Shown piece after piece: positions 49,565 through 58,851 of a stretch of DNA of 64,000 nucleotides. Position 1 is the first letter of the stretch. Each line of letters starts with the position of its first letter. This DNA comes from Propionibacteriales bacterium (GTDB taxonomy: Bacteria > Actinomycetota > Actinomycetes > Propionibacteriales > Nocardioidaceae): positions 142,231 to 206,230 of the forward strand of contig JAPLCC010000015.1 in assembly GCA_026392415.1 (NCBI GenBank), read 5' to 3'. A program made the translations under genes and the position numbers. A model generated the notes under the pieces. The model searched no databases. It saw nothing but the letters and a program-made list of their open reading frames with translations, and was not told where the DNA came from.

Positions 49565-50830
49565 TCACAGCTCTGGACAGCCAGCAGGCGGATCGGTGAG
49601 AACCGTGCAGGCGAGGAAGCTCGGGAGCGGCGGCAACTGCGCCGGCACGGGCACGACGAGACGTGGGTCGTCGAGCGCGGCCAGGACGTCGGTCTCGACG
49701 AGTTCCATCCGGGCGACCACGTCGAGGGCCTTCAGGCCCTTGGCGGCGCTGAAGCTCTCACCGACGGTGACCTGGGCAGTGTCCGCGTCGCCAGCAACGA
49801 CGTACAGACGGTAGTAGTTGGTCTCGCCGAGCGCCGCGCTGGAGTCGTCGCTGAGCACCCTCATGACTGCCGCCTGGCCGCCGGGAGTCTGCCTTCCCGA
49901 ACAGTCCAGGTCGTCCTCGTTGCACTGCGCATCCCCGGACTCGAAGTCCGTGGCGAAGAACTGGCTGTCGATGTAGAAGTTGTTGCTCTCATTGGTGTGG
50001 AAGAGCGTCCACAGCGTCGCGCCGTCGCGCTCCTCGCCCGTCAGCTCACGGGGCTCCCCGGCCGCGATGTTGTCGGGCTCGACGCTCCAGCTCGACACGC
50101 TCAGACTGCTGAACACACTGTCCGCAGGAAAGAGCTCGACGGCCGCGCCCCTGAGGTCCTTGTCGATGCGCTCGGGGCTCTTCGGTCCGGTCGGCCCGGC
50201 CGACCCGGCGTCGCGTGGCCCTGCACCATCGCCCTCGCCCCGCGTCAGCGCCCAGACTCCGACGCCGGCCCCGATGAGCAGCACCAGGCAGGTCACGATC
50301 GTGCCGACGACAAGGCCCGCCCTCCCCTTGCGTGGCGGGGAGACGCGGCCCGCCCCCGCCAGCTCCCACGGAGGCGGGTGAACGGGTGGCGGTGGCGGGT
50401 ACGGCGGCGACACCACAGGAGGACCGCCGACAGGCTTCGTGACGGCTGGCGGAGGCTCCGCCGTCGTACGCCGGTCGCGGAGCGCCAGCCGACGGATCAC
50501 CTCGCCGGCACTCACCGAACCCATCGCGAAACCGAGCGCCGCGATCGCCCACGCAGCATGGGAGGACTCGCCCACGCCGCGGTCACGAGCCAGGGCATCT
50601 GCCTGGACGTCGATGACCAGTGACGGGTCGCCGCCGTGCCCGATCTGTTCCACCGCTCGACGCACCGCACCCAGGCGAACCGCATCGACGAGCAGGTTCA
50701 GCTCGCCACGACTCGCCGCCCGCTCGTCGAGGTAGTCGTCCAGGGCAGCACGAAAGGTCTCGGCGTCCTCGACCACCGACCGACCCACTGCGGTCACGAG
50801 CTCGCGTAGCTGGATGTGCAGGTCAGACAC
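49565..50830 (-). CDS. Membrane protein with shared helical N-terminal domain (paralogue 2)
   Basis: 421 aa from a GTG at 50830 preceded by GGGGGG. The same layout as the 48215 gene: N-terminal helical domain (LRELVTAVGRSVVEDAETFRAALDDYLDERAASRGELNLLVDAVRLGAVRRAVEQI), Pro-rich linker, membrane helix (AGLVVGTIVTCLVLLIGAGVGVWAL), outside domain with cysteine pairs (AQCNEDDLDC, ACTVLTDPPAGC). A clear tandem duplication, now diverged outside the N-terminal domain. Divergent from the WXG100-like gene, so the two sides may share a control region. Confidence 0.7.
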   Translation of the reverse strand: MSDLHIQLRELVTAVGRSVVEDAETFRAALDDYLDERAASRGELNLLVDAVRLGAVRRAVEQIGHGGDPSLVIDVQADALARDRGVGESSHAAWAIAALGFAMGSVSAGEVIRRLALRDRRTTAEPPPAVTKPVGGPPVVSPPYPPPPPVHPPPWELAGAGRVSPPRKGRAGLVVGTIVTCLVLLIGAGVGVWALTRGEGDGAGPRDAGSAGPTGPKSPERIDKDLRGAAVELFPADSVFSSLSVSSWSVEPDNIAAGEPRELTGEERDGATLWTLFHTNESNNFYIDSQFFATDFESGDAQCNEDDLDCSGRQTPGGQAAVMRVLSDDSSAALGETNYYRLYVVAGDADTAQVTVGESFSAAKGLKALDVVARMELVETDVLAALDDPRLVVPVPAQLPPLPSFLACTVLTDPPAGCPEL

Positions 50831-50983
50831 TCGGAGCCCCCCATGAATTTGCTCCATGCTGTCGGCCCGAGCCGGCGACCTGAGCGGACGCGTCCCCAAT
50901 ATGCCACGCCACTGAGGCCCCACTCCGGGGTTCGGGAAATATCAGGAGGTTTGGCAGCGCTCATCCGGGGAAGGGCGCGTTGC

Positions 50984-51433
50984 ATGTACGGCGACACGGA
51001 ACTGATCCGACGTCGCGTCTCGGCGTTGCGCGACCAGGGCGCGGAGGTGCGGGCCCTTGCCGACGAACTGGTCGCCCGGGTCGAGGGGCTCGGCTGGACC
51101 GGCCGAGCCGCCGACGCGATGACCGAGCGCGTCACTGACCGCGCCACCCACCTCCGGTCCGCTGCCGACGGCCACGTCTCCGCAGCCGATGCACTGGCCG
51201 ACCACGCCGAAGCCGTCGACGTCGCCACCGACGACATCGCGGCCGTCGAGGCCCGGGTGACCGCCATGGTCATCGACGCCCGGGGCCGGATCGCAGCGAT
51301 CGCCGCCAGCAACGAGGAGGACGGGCCGACCGTCATCCCCGATCCGACCGACGAGATCCTCGCCGGCTTCCTCGCCCCGCCGCGGGGACATCGCGACTGG
51401 CTCGACGTCGACGTCCCCGGACTGGAGCGCTGA
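50984..51433 (+). CDS. WXG100-like type VII secretion substrate protein
   Basis: 149 aa from the ATG at 50984. Two long helices flank GLGWTGRAADAM, the W-x-G turn of ESX/WXG100 proteins; the coiled-coil partner region continues ATHLRSAADGHVSAADALADHAEAVDVATDDIAAVEARVTAMV. A ~35-residue tail (TDEILAGFLAPPRGHRDWLDV) is longer than in minimal EsxA. It precedes an EspG-like gene by two bases, as T7SS substrates and chaperones often are. Confidence 0.72.
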   Translation: MYGDTELIRRRVSALRDQGAEVRALADELVARVEGLGWTGRAADAMTERVTDRATHLRSAADGHVSAADALADHAEAVDVATDDIAAVEARVTAMVIDARGRIAAIAASNEEDGPTVIPDPTDEILAGFLAPPRGHRDWLDVDVPGLER

Positions 51434-51435
51434 CC

Positions 51436-52404
51436 GTGCCGACCATCGACCTGACCCGGGTCGGCTCACGTGAGCCCGCCCCGGCCGCGCCCGTCCCGCT
51501 GCGGCCGATCCACGAGGCGCCCCGCCGCATCGGCCTGACCCTTCCCGAGCTGCAGTGCGCCGCCCGCCTCGCCAGTGACGCCCCGTTGCCCTTCGACGTC
51601 GCACCGCCGGCCGCGGCCGACACGATGCAGTCACGTCTGGGCCAGAGCCCCGCGACCACCGACGACCAGGCCTACCGAACCGTGGTCTCCTCCCTGCACG
51701 GGCCCGACGAGTCGCTGACGCGTCGCGGACTGGTCACCGACGGCATCCTCGACGTCGGTGTCGCCGGCGCGGTCGGGCTGCTCGCCGCACCCCACATCGC
51801 GCTGGACGTCGACGTCCGCGTGAGCAACGTCCAGGCCAAGGTCTGGCACCGCCAGGCCGGATCTGCCGTGGCCTCGCTCTCCACCGTCGACGGGATCGTC
51901 TTCGAGCTCGCCTGGTTCGGCGTCGACACCTGGGCGGCCGAGCTGACCCGGGTCGCCGTGCCCTCCGAGGAGATCGTCCTCAAGGCATCCGCCCTTCCGT
52001 CGTACGTCGACCTCCCGTTCGAGCTCGCCGACGCGGCCGCCGAGGCCGTCCGGCTCGGACGCGGTGACCTCGTTCCCGTGCTCGTGTCGCGCCACTCCGG
52101 CGCCGCCCGCGGTCCCGACGGTGTGCTGAGCGACGACGCCGTCGTCCGCCTGCTGGTCGCGCTCTCCAGCGAGGCCCAGGGCCGGCTCCGGACGCTCGTC
52201 GCCAACGTGTCCGGCCCCGACGTCGACACCGTCGGCGTCGTGTCGTGGACGCTGCTGGCCGACGGCTGGCGGGCCCTGCGACCCCACCACGAGGACGGCG
52301 TGCTCCGGCTCGAGATCCGCGCCGTGGACCCGAAGGACCTTGCCGCAGTGGTCGCGCCAGCGATGGCTCCGCTGGTCGTCGAACGAACTGCGGACGACCG
52401 ATGA
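51436..52404 (+). CDS. EspG-like ESX secretion-associated chaperone
   Basis: 322 aa from a GTG. The central pattern LVTDGILDVGVAGAVGLLAAPHIALDVDVRVSNVQAKVWHRQAGSAVASLSTVDGIVFELAWFGVDTWAAELTRVAVP resembles EspG (PF14011) proteins, cytoplasmic chaperones that deliver specific substrates to the ESX ATPase. No EccC, EccB or MycP gene lies in the window, so this is an orphan substrate/chaperone locus. The stop overlaps the next gene by ATGA. Confidence 0.6.
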   Translation: MPTIDLTRVGSREPAPAAPVPLRPIHEAPRRIGLTLPELQCAARLASDAPLPFDVAPPAAADTMQSRLGQSPATTDDQAYRTVVSSLHGPDESLTRRGLVTDGILDVGVAGAVGLLAAPHIALDVDVRVSNVQAKVWHRQAGSAVASLSTVDGIVFELAWFGVDTWAAELTRVAVPSEEIVLKASALPSYVDLPFELADAAAEAVRLGRGDLVPVLVSRHSGAARGPDGVLSDDAVVRLLVALSSEAQGRLRTLVANVSGPDVDTVGVVSWTLLADGWRALRPHHEDGVLRLEIRAVDPKDLAAVVAPAMAPLVVERTADDR

Positions 52405-53804
52405 CCCCCCGACGGGCCACGGACGCCACTGACCCGGTGCTCGCCGCCGCTGCCGCCGAGCGCCGCACCGTGCCGACCACCGCGGTCGAAGCCGCCGACC
52501 TGGCCGACAAGTACGACCAGATGCTGCGGCTCGCCGACCTGTTCGACGACGCCGGCGCGAAGATGCGCGAGTGGGCCAAGCTCGGGCGCGACCTGCTGAC
52601 CGACCCTGAGATCGCTGCCTCGACGACACTCGCACCGCACACCTGGGCCAGGGCCGAGGAGGAGCTGCGGGCGGCCACCACCGGCAAGGACGGGCTGCTC
52701 AGCCGTTCGATCGAGCTGGACGCCGACGCACTCATCCTGCGTGCGACCGTGCTGACCTACCGGTGGATCGACGAGCTGCAGGCCGCCGCCTACGAGACGC
52801 TGGGCTCGATCGCCGGCCGCGCGATCGGCTACCTCGCCCCGCAGGTGAGTCTCGGTGGAGCCATCGTCGCCGCCGGCCTGATCGAGACCGACGCCCTGGA
52901 CCGTGACGGAGTCGCGGCGTACCTCAACGAGCTCGCCGCAGCCAACCCCGAGCTGATGGACCACGTCACCACCGGCGGCGGCATGCTCGACAGCCTCCAG
53001 ATGCGCGGACTGCTGACGGCAGGGGTGCTGTCCGGCGAGGGCGGGCGAGCGGCGCGGGCCGGTGGGCTCCGAGCCGCCGGCGTGGCCCCGCTGGCCGACG
53101 ACTGGGGGTCGGCGCTGCGCGACGTCGCGATGGGGGCGGCCGATCTCGACGGCGCGCCTCCCGCGGCGGTTGCGCTGCCTGCGGTCGAGCCCGGCGGCGA
53201 TGCCCCCGACGGACTCGGTGACCTGATGGCACTGCTCGCCGGCCACGACCACACCGCCGACCCGGTCCGCATCCTCCAGGTCGGCCCCGGCCGCCTGGTC
53301 GCCCTGCTCGCCGGGGACTCGGGTTCCCAGCCGACGACCGGTCGCCTTCGCCTGGTCTCCGGCGACCAGTCCGGACTCGCCGCCGACGTCGTCCGGGCCC
53401 TCACCGCCGCGGCGTCGCGCACCCGCGAACCCACGCGTGTGATGCTGGTCGGCCGCGGCGCCGGCGGGGCCGCTGCTCTCGAGATCGCCACGCGCACCGA
53501 CCTGCCGGGCTTCGTGGTCGACCAGGTGGTGACCGCGAATGCGCCGTCGGCCCAGGTGCCCTTCCTGCCTGACGACGTGCTCGTGCTGTCGCTCGAGGAC
53601 CGCGCCGACCCTGTCGCCCTGCTCGGGTCGCTGATCAATGCGGCCTCGACCAACCGCCTCACCGTCGTGTACGACGCCGGGTCGGAGCCGGACCTGTCGT
53701 CCCTGGTCGCCGGCGGGCGGGCGGCCGATCGCGCCGACCACCCGGACCTGGTGGCAGCAATCGCGCGCTGGCGCGAACAGGGCTACCTGCGCCCCTCCGC
53801 CTGA
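52401..53804 (+). CDS. Alpha/beta-hydrolase-like T7SS-linked protein lacking the nucleophile serine
   Basis: 467 aa, start overlapping the EspG-like stop by four bases. Residues 1-130 are helical (DLADKYDQMLRLADLFDDAGAKMREWAKL...), like WXG/DUF-type heads. The C-terminal ~200 residues look like an alpha/beta hydrolase: VMLVGRGAGGAAALEIATRTDLPGF sits where the nucleophile elbow GxSxG should be, but the serine position is glycine. LEDRADPVALLG and the final HPDLVAAI could hold the acid and base. Probably a non-catalytic binding protein or an unusual hydrolase. Confidence 0.6.
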   Translation: MTPRRATDATDPVLAAAAAERRTVPTTAVEAADLADKYDQMLRLADLFDDAGAKMREWAKLGRDLLTDPEIAASTTLAPHTWARAEEELRAATTGKDGLLSRSIELDADALILRATVLTYRWIDELQAAAYETLGSIAGRAIGYLAPQVSLGGAIVAAGLIETDALDRDGVAAYLNELAAANPELMDHVTTGGGMLDSLQMRGLLTAGVLSGEGGRAARAGGLRAAGVAPLADDWGSALRDVAMGAADLDGAPPAAVALPAVEPGGDAPDGLGDLMALLAGHDHTADPVRILQVGPGRLVALLAGDSGSQPTTGRLRLVSGDQSGLAADVVRALTAAASRTREPTRVMLVGRGAGGAAALEIATRTDLPGFVVDQVVTANAPSAQVPFLPDDVLVLSLEDRADPVALLGSLINAASTNRLTVVYDAGSEPDLSSLVAGGRAADRADHPDLVAAIARWREQGYLRPSA

Positions 53805-53900
53805 CCCCGGAGCGCGATCTACACCACACCGACGCCTGACGAGGCGGGCGGGCGTCGAACTGCGTCCGCGAGTTCCTTGACAAAACCGGGGGCAATGTAT

Positions 53901-53915
53901 GCAACATAGTGTTGC
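53901..53915. promoter_or_regulatory. Inverted repeat in the di-iron oxygenase promoter
   Basis: GCAACA-TAG-TGTTGC, perfect 6-bp arms, 19 bases after a consensus -35 TTGACA (53877-53882). It sits across the expected -10 to +1 region, fitting a repressor site for a TetR protein of the cluster. Confidence 0.5.
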
Positions 53916-53964
53916 GCTAACAAAGTGCATGCTCCCGATTTCGATGACGAGAACGGACCGAACC

Positions 53965-54963
53965 ATGACTGCCACCGCCGACCGCACCGCTGACATCGCC
54001 CCCGACACCACGGGGCTCAGCTACCAGGACACCCTCCGGGTGCTGTCCGAGGCCTCGGTTCACCAGCACTTCGACGCGTTCCTCGACATCGCCTGGGACA
54101 GCCCCGAGTTCGAGATGATCCCCGACGACCCGCGCTGGGTGCTCCCGGAGATCGACCCGCTCGGCCGCACCGAGTGGTACCAGTCGCTGCCGCTCGACCG
54201 ACAGATCGAGATCGGTCAGTACCGGCTCTCCAACATCATGAAGGTAGGCCTGCAGTTCGAGCAGGTGCTGATCGGCGGCATCATGAGCCACCTGATCGGC
54301 ATGGGCAACAACCGCGCCGAGTTCCGCTACTCCACGCACGAGGTCACCGAGGAGTGCCACCACACCCAGATGTTCCAGGAGGGTGTGAACCGGATCGGTG
54401 TCGACGTCCAGGGTGGCCCGAAGTGGTTCGTCAAGGTGGCGCCGTTCCTGTGCCTGGCCGGCGGACCGCTCACCAACATCTTCTTCATCGGCATCCTGGC
54501 CGGCGAGGAGCCGATCGACTACCTGCAGAAGTCGGTGCTGCGTTCGGGCCACGACCTGCACCCGATCGTCGAGCGCGTGATGCAGATCCACGTCGCCGAG
54601 GAAGCCCGCCACATCGGCTTCGCCCACAGCTACCTGGTCGAGCGCTCCAAGGACTGGGGCCGCGTCCAGCGGTTCGGCCTGTCCCTGGCCTACCCGGTCA
54701 TCATGCGGGTGCTCTGCGACGTGATCATGAAGCCGACCCGCCAGATGCAGAAGGACCTCGGCATCCCGAAGCAGGTCATGCGCGAGGTCTACTGGAAGAG
54801 CCCCGAGTCACAGAAGCTGCTGCGCGACACCTTCGGTGACGTGCGCATGCTCGCCGAGGAGCTCGACCTCATGAACACGGTCTCGCGCCGGATCTGGCGC
54901 GCCCTGGGCATCCACGGCACCGCCTCGCGGTTCCGCAGCGAACCCAAGTCCGCCGCCGTCTGA
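53965..54963 (+). CDS. AurF-like di-iron oxygenase
   Basis: 332 aa from the ATG at 53965 (53944 also possible). Ferritin-like helices carry EVTEECHHTQMFQEG and VAEEARHIGFAHSY, the two E-x-x-H iron-ligand motifs of the AurF/PF11583 family. The mycobacterial homologue Rv0885 is next to fprB, and here a fused ferredoxin/FprB-like reductase follows by 15 bases, so this enzyme very probably receives its electrons from it. Substrate unknown; the nearby monooxygenase and acyl-CoA dehydrogenase suggest lipid or ring oxidation. Confidence 0.88.
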   Translation: MTATADRTADIAPDTTGLSYQDTLRVLSEASVHQHFDAFLDIAWDSPEFEMIPDDPRWVLPEIDPLGRTEWYQSLPLDRQIEIGQYRLSNIMKVGLQFEQVLIGGIMSHLIGMGNNRAEFRYSTHEVTEECHHTQMFQEGVNRIGVDVQGGPKWFVKVAPFLCLAGGPLTNIFFIGILAGEEPIDYLQKSVLRSGHDLHPIVERVMQIHVAEEARHIGFAHSYLVERSKDWGRVQRFGLSLAYPVIMRVLCDVIMKPTRQMQKDLGIPKQVMREVYWKSPESQKLLRDTFGDVRMLAEELDLMNTVSRRIWRALGIHGTASRFRSEPKSAAV

Positions 54964-54978
54964 GCTGACCCCACTGTC

Positions 54979-56655
54979 ATGGCCTACGTCGTCACGCAGT
55001 CCTGCTGCGCCGATGCTTCCTGCGTCGTCGCCTGTCCGGTCAACTGCATCCACCCCGCGCCGGGCGAGCCCGGCTTCGGCACCACCGAGATGGTCTACAT
55101 CGACGCCGACTCCTGCGTCGGCTGCGGGGCCTGCGCGACGGCCTGCCCGGTCGGCGCGATGGTCCCCGACGCTGCCCTGACCACGAAGCAGTTGCCGTTC
55201 ATCGACCTCAACGCGGCCTACTACGACGCGTTCCCGCACGCCGATCGCACGCCCCTGGCCCTGGTGCCCCCGCAGCGACGGCTCACCCGCGGCGGCCCGT
55301 TCCGGGTCGCGGTGATCGGCGCCGGACCGGCCGGGCTCTACACGGCCGACGAGCTGCTCAAGCACCCCGAGGTCGAGGGCGTCGACGTCTATGACCGACT
55401 GCGTACGCCGTACGGCCTGGTCCGCCACGGTGTCGCTCCCGACCATGCGTCGACCAAGCAGGTCACCCGACTCTTCGAGGCGATCGAGCGGCAGCCGCGC
55501 TTCCGCTACTTCCTCGGCGCCGAGGTCGGCACCGGGGGCGTCACGCTCGCCGACCTGCGGGCGAGCTATCACGCCGTCGTCTACGCCGTCGGCGCCTCCG
55601 CCGACCGGAACCTCGACATCCCCGGCGAGGACCTCGCCGGGTCGATCCCTGCGACCTCGGTCGTCGGTTGGTACAACGGCCACCCCGACCAGCAGGACCT
55701 CGACGTACCGCTCACGCACGAGCGCGCGGTGATCGTCGGCAACGGCAACGTCGCCCTCGACGTGGCGCGCATCCTCAGTCGCCCGCTGTCCGTGCTCGAG
55801 CGCACCGACCTCGCACCCGGTCCACTCGAGCAGCTGCGCGCGAGCAGGGTCCGTGAGGTCGTCGTCCTCGGTCGCCGCGGACCCGCCCAGGCGGCGTTCA
55901 CCGTGCCCGAGCTGATCGGCCTCGCCGGGCTCGACGACATCGACGTCGTCGTCGACGCCGACCCCGCCCTGCTGATCGGCGACGACCAGCGCAGCCAGCT
56001 CCTCCGCGAGCTCGCCGAGCGCACGCCGTCCGACGACCCCGAGCGCCGCCGGATCGTGCTGGCCTTCACCGCCTCCCCCGTCGAGATCCTCGGCGAGGAC
56101 GGCCGGGTCGTCGGCGTCCGGGTCGCCCGCAACCGGCTGGTCCCGACCGCCGACGGCACCGACGTACGCGCCGAGGCCACCGACGACGTCCGCACCATCG
56201 AGACCGGGCTCGTGATCCGCTCCGTCGGGCACCGGGGCCTCCCGGTGGCCGACCTCCCGTTCGACGACGTGACCGGGACCGTCCCCAACGACGCCGGACG
56301 CGTCGAGCCCGGGGTGTACGTCGTGGGCTGGATCAAGCGGGGACCCAACGGTTTCATCGGCACCAACAAGACCTGCGCCCAGGAGACCGTCGAGGCGATC
56401 CTCGACGACCTCGACGCCGGGCTCGACGAACCCGTCGGATCGGCGAGGCGTGCGGCTGAGCTCGTGCGTGCGTGCCACCCCGACGTCACCGACCTGACCG
56501 GCTGGCAGCGGCTGGACGCTGCCGAGCGTGAGCAAGGTGCCCGGATCGGGCGCCCGCGGGCGAAGATCGTCGACCCCGTGCAGCAGAAAACCACCGCGGC
56601 GACACCGGCCGACCCTGCGCGTCGACGAGGCTTCCTACGGCGTACGGTGTCGTGA
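54979..56655 (+). CDS. fprB: Ferredoxin fused to ferredoxin-NADP reductase (FprB-like)
   Basis: 558 aa. N-terminal 7Fe/8Fe-type ferredoxin (SCCADASCVVACPVNC and DADSCVGCGACATACPVGAM, residues about 8-60), then FAD-binding GAGPAGLYTADELLKHP near 110 and NADP-binding GNGNVALDVARILSRP near 255; IKRGPNGFIGTNKTCAQETVEAI is the adrenodoxin-reductase signature. It passes electrons from NADPH to its own iron-sulfur clusters and on to the AurF-like oxygenase. Its order and spacing with that gene match the mycobacterial Rv0885-fprB pair. Confidence 0.93.
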   Translation: MAYVVTQSCCADASCVVACPVNCIHPAPGEPGFGTTEMVYIDADSCVGCGACATACPVGAMVPDAALTTKQLPFIDLNAAYYDAFPHADRTPLALVPPQRRLTRGGPFRVAVIGAGPAGLYTADELLKHPEVEGVDVYDRLRTPYGLVRHGVAPDHASTKQVTRLFEAIERQPRFRYFLGAEVGTGGVTLADLRASYHAVVYAVGASADRNLDIPGEDLAGSIPATSVVGWYNGHPDQQDLDVPLTHERAVIVGNGNVALDVARILSRPLSVLERTDLAPGPLEQLRASRVREVVVLGRRGPAQAAFTVPELIGLAGLDDIDVVVDADPALLIGDDQRSQLLRELAERTPSDDPERRRIVLAFTASPVEILGEDGRVVGVRVARNRLVPTADGTDVRAEATDDVRTIETGLVIRSVGHRGLPVADLPFDDVTGTVPNDAGRVEPGVYVVGWIKRGPNGFIGTNKTCAQETVEAILDDLDAGLDEPVGSARRAAELVRACHPDVTDLTGWQRLDAAEREQGARIGRPRAKIVDPVQQKTTAATPADPARRRGFLRRTVS

Positions 56656-56683
56656 CGCCGTGCTGATCCGAGGAGGTTCCGTC

Positions 56684-57397
56684 ATGGGAGCGCCGAGGGG
56701 CGAAGCCACTGACGGTCGCAAGCGACGCTGGCAGGAGCACAATGCCGCGCGTCGACAGGCGATCATCGATGCAGCCATCACCGTCCTGACCCGCGACATC
56801 GCGCCGGGCGAAGAGCTCAGCGTGCAGCAGATCGCCGACGAGGCATCCGTGCACCGGACGGTGCTGTACCGCTACTTCGAGGACCGCACCGACCTCGACC
56901 TGTCCATCCAGCGCGAGGTCTGCATGCGGGCGACCGACCCGCTCCTGGCGGCCGTGACCCTCGAGGGCACGCCCCGCGAGATCGTGCACCGGATCGTCGG
57001 CGCCTACGTCAACTGGGCCGTCACCAACATGGCGCTGATGCGCTTCGCCGAGCGCGAGGTCGCCGGTGCGCCGTCCAAGCCCCTGGACGACGCGATCACC
57101 CAGTTCGCCGCCATGGTCGAGGAGGTCATCGGCGCCTTCATCGAGATCCTCGGGATCGAGATGTCCGAGGACGACCGCGACTCCCTGACGCCCTGGGTCT
57201 TCCTGCTCGTCGGCGGCGGCATGGCCGCTGTGCGCAACTGGACCTCACGCACCCAGCTGCGCCCCGCCGCACCCCAGTTCACCGCCCTTCTCGCCGAGGT
57301 CACCTGGCTCCAGGTCGAGGGCCTCGCGAAGACGCGTTCCATCGAGCTGCCCGACCTCCCTGTCGAGGAGCTCCTCAACCTGAAGGACACGCCATGA
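56684..57397 (+). CDS. TetR-family regulator of the oxidative cluster
   Basis: 237 aa, ATG at 56684 with GAGGAGG seven bases upstream. The helix-turn-helix is SVQQIADEASVHRTVLYRYFEDRTDLD; the ligand domain is helical with a hydrophobic centre (WVFLLVGGGMAAVRNW). It overlaps the monooxygenase gene by ATGA, so it is made with it. The likely site is the inverted repeat at 53901-53915 or the pair at 60074-60114. Confidence 0.85.
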   Translation: MGAPRGEATDGRKRRWQEHNAARRQAIIDAAITVLTRDIAPGEELSVQQIADEASVHRTVLYRYFEDRTDLDLSIQREVCMRATDPLLAAVTLEGTPREIVHRIVGAYVNWAVTNMALMRFAEREVAGAPSKPLDDAITQFAAMVEEVIGAFIEILGIEMSEDDRDSLTPWVFLLVGGGMAAVRNWTSRTQLRPAAPQFTALLAEVTWLQVEGLAKTRSIELPDLPVEELLNLKDTP

Positions 57398-58842
57398 CCG
57401 ACCACGTCGACGTACTCATCGTCGGAGCCGGCCTCTCCGGCATCGATGCTGCCTATCACGTGAACAAGGCCTTCCCGGACAAGTCGTACGCCATCCTCGA
57501 GATGCGCGACGCCCTCGGTGGGACCTGGGACCTGTTCCGCTACCCCGGCATCCGCTCGGACTCCGACATGCACACCCTTGGTTTCGGGTGGAAGCCCTGG
57601 ACGGGCAACAAGGCCATCGTCGACGGACCCGACATCCTCGCCTACCTGAAGGAAGCGGCTGCCGAGAACGGCATCGACCAACACATCCGCTACCACCACA
57701 AGCTCGTGCACGCGGAGTTCTCCACCACCGACGCCCGCTGGACGGTCACCGTCGAGCGGACCGACACCGGCGAGACGGACGAGATCACCGCGAACTTCCT
57801 GTGGTCGACGTCCGGCTACTACAACTACGACGCCGGCTTCACCCCGGACTTCGTGGGGCGCGCCGACTTCGAGGGACAGGTGATCCACCCCCAGCAGTGG
57901 CCGGAGGACCTCGACTACCAGGGCAAGCGGATCGTCGTGATCGGCTCGGGCGCCACCGCCGTCACGCTGATCCCCGCGCTGGCCAACTCCGGCGCCGGCC
58001 ACGTCACGATGCTGCAGCGGACCCCGACGTACATCATCAGCCAGCCGACGTACGACCACCTGTCCGCCCAGATGTACAAGCGGCTGCCGACCTCGGTGGC
58101 CAAGAAGCTCATCCGCACCCGCTACCTCACCAGCCGGATCGCGTTCTACGAGTTCTGTCAGGCCCGGCCGACCGAGTCGCGGGCGCTGCTGCGCAAGCTG
58201 CTCGAGCGCCAGCTGCCCAAGGACGTCGACTTCGACGAGCACTTCCGGCCGCCGTACGACCCGTGGGACCAGCGCCTGTGCGCTGTGCCCGGCGGCGACC
58301 TGTTCAAGGCATTGCGCCACCACACCGTCGACATCGTCACCGACCACATCGACCGGTTCACCCCGAAGGGCATCCTGCTGAAGTCGGGCAAGGAGCTCGA
58401 GGCCGACATCATCGTCACGGCCACCGGGCTCAACCTGAACCTCTTCGGCGGCGCCACGCTCGGCATCGACGGCACTGCCGTGAAGCCCTCGGACACGATG
58501 GCCTACAAGGGCCTGATGCTCAGCGAGATCCCCAACTTCGCCTTCATCATCGGCTACACCAACGCCTCCTGGACCCTCAAGGCCGACCTCGTGTGCGAGT
58601 ACGTCGTGAAGGTCCTGCAGCACATGGACCGGACCGGCACCCGCACCGTCGTCCCGCACCGCGACCCCTCCGTGGCCGAGGAGCCCTTCCTCGACTTCGA
58701 GGCCGGCTACGTCATGCGGTCGATCGAGGCGATGCCCAAGCAGGGCTCGGTCTACCCGTGGCGGCTGAAGATGAACTACTTCAAGGACGTCCTGGTGTTC
58801 CGCAAGCCGGTGGACGACCCGGCGCTGGAGTTCTCGGCCTGA
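57394..58842 (+). CDS. Flavin-containing (Baeyer-Villiger-type) monooxygenase
   Basis: 482 aa. FAD motif VLIVGAGLSGIDAAYHV at the N-terminus, GGTWDLFRYPGIRSDSDMHTLGF, NADP motif IVVIGSGATAVTLIPAL near 183, and FEGQVIHPQQWPED in the place of the BVMO fingerprint FxGxxxHxxxWP. This family inserts oxygen next to ketones or oxidises heteroatoms. It is coupled to the TetR gene. A strong hairpin follows the stop. Confidence 0.9.
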   Translation: MTDHVDVLIVGAGLSGIDAAYHVNKAFPDKSYAILEMRDALGGTWDLFRYPGIRSDSDMHTLGFGWKPWTGNKAIVDGPDILAYLKEAAAENGIDQHIRYHHKLVHAEFSTTDARWTVTVERTDTGETDEITANFLWSTSGYYNYDAGFTPDFVGRADFEGQVIHPQQWPEDLDYQGKRIVVIGSGATAVTLIPALANSGAGHVTMLQRTPTYIISQPTYDHLSAQMYKRLPTSVAKKLIRTRYLTSRIAFYEFCQARPTESRALLRKLLERQLPKDVDFDEHFRPPYDPWDQRLCAVPGGDLFKALRHHTVDIVTDHIDRFTPKGILLKSGKELEADIIVTATGLNLNLFGGATLGIDGTAVKPSDTMAYKGLMLSEIPNFAFIIGYTNASWTLKADLVCEYVVKVLQHMDRTGTRTVVPHRDPSVAEEPFLDFEAGYVMRSIEAMPKQGSVYPWRLKMNYFKDVLVFRKPVDDPALEFSA

Positions 58843-58851
58843 CGGCCGGGT

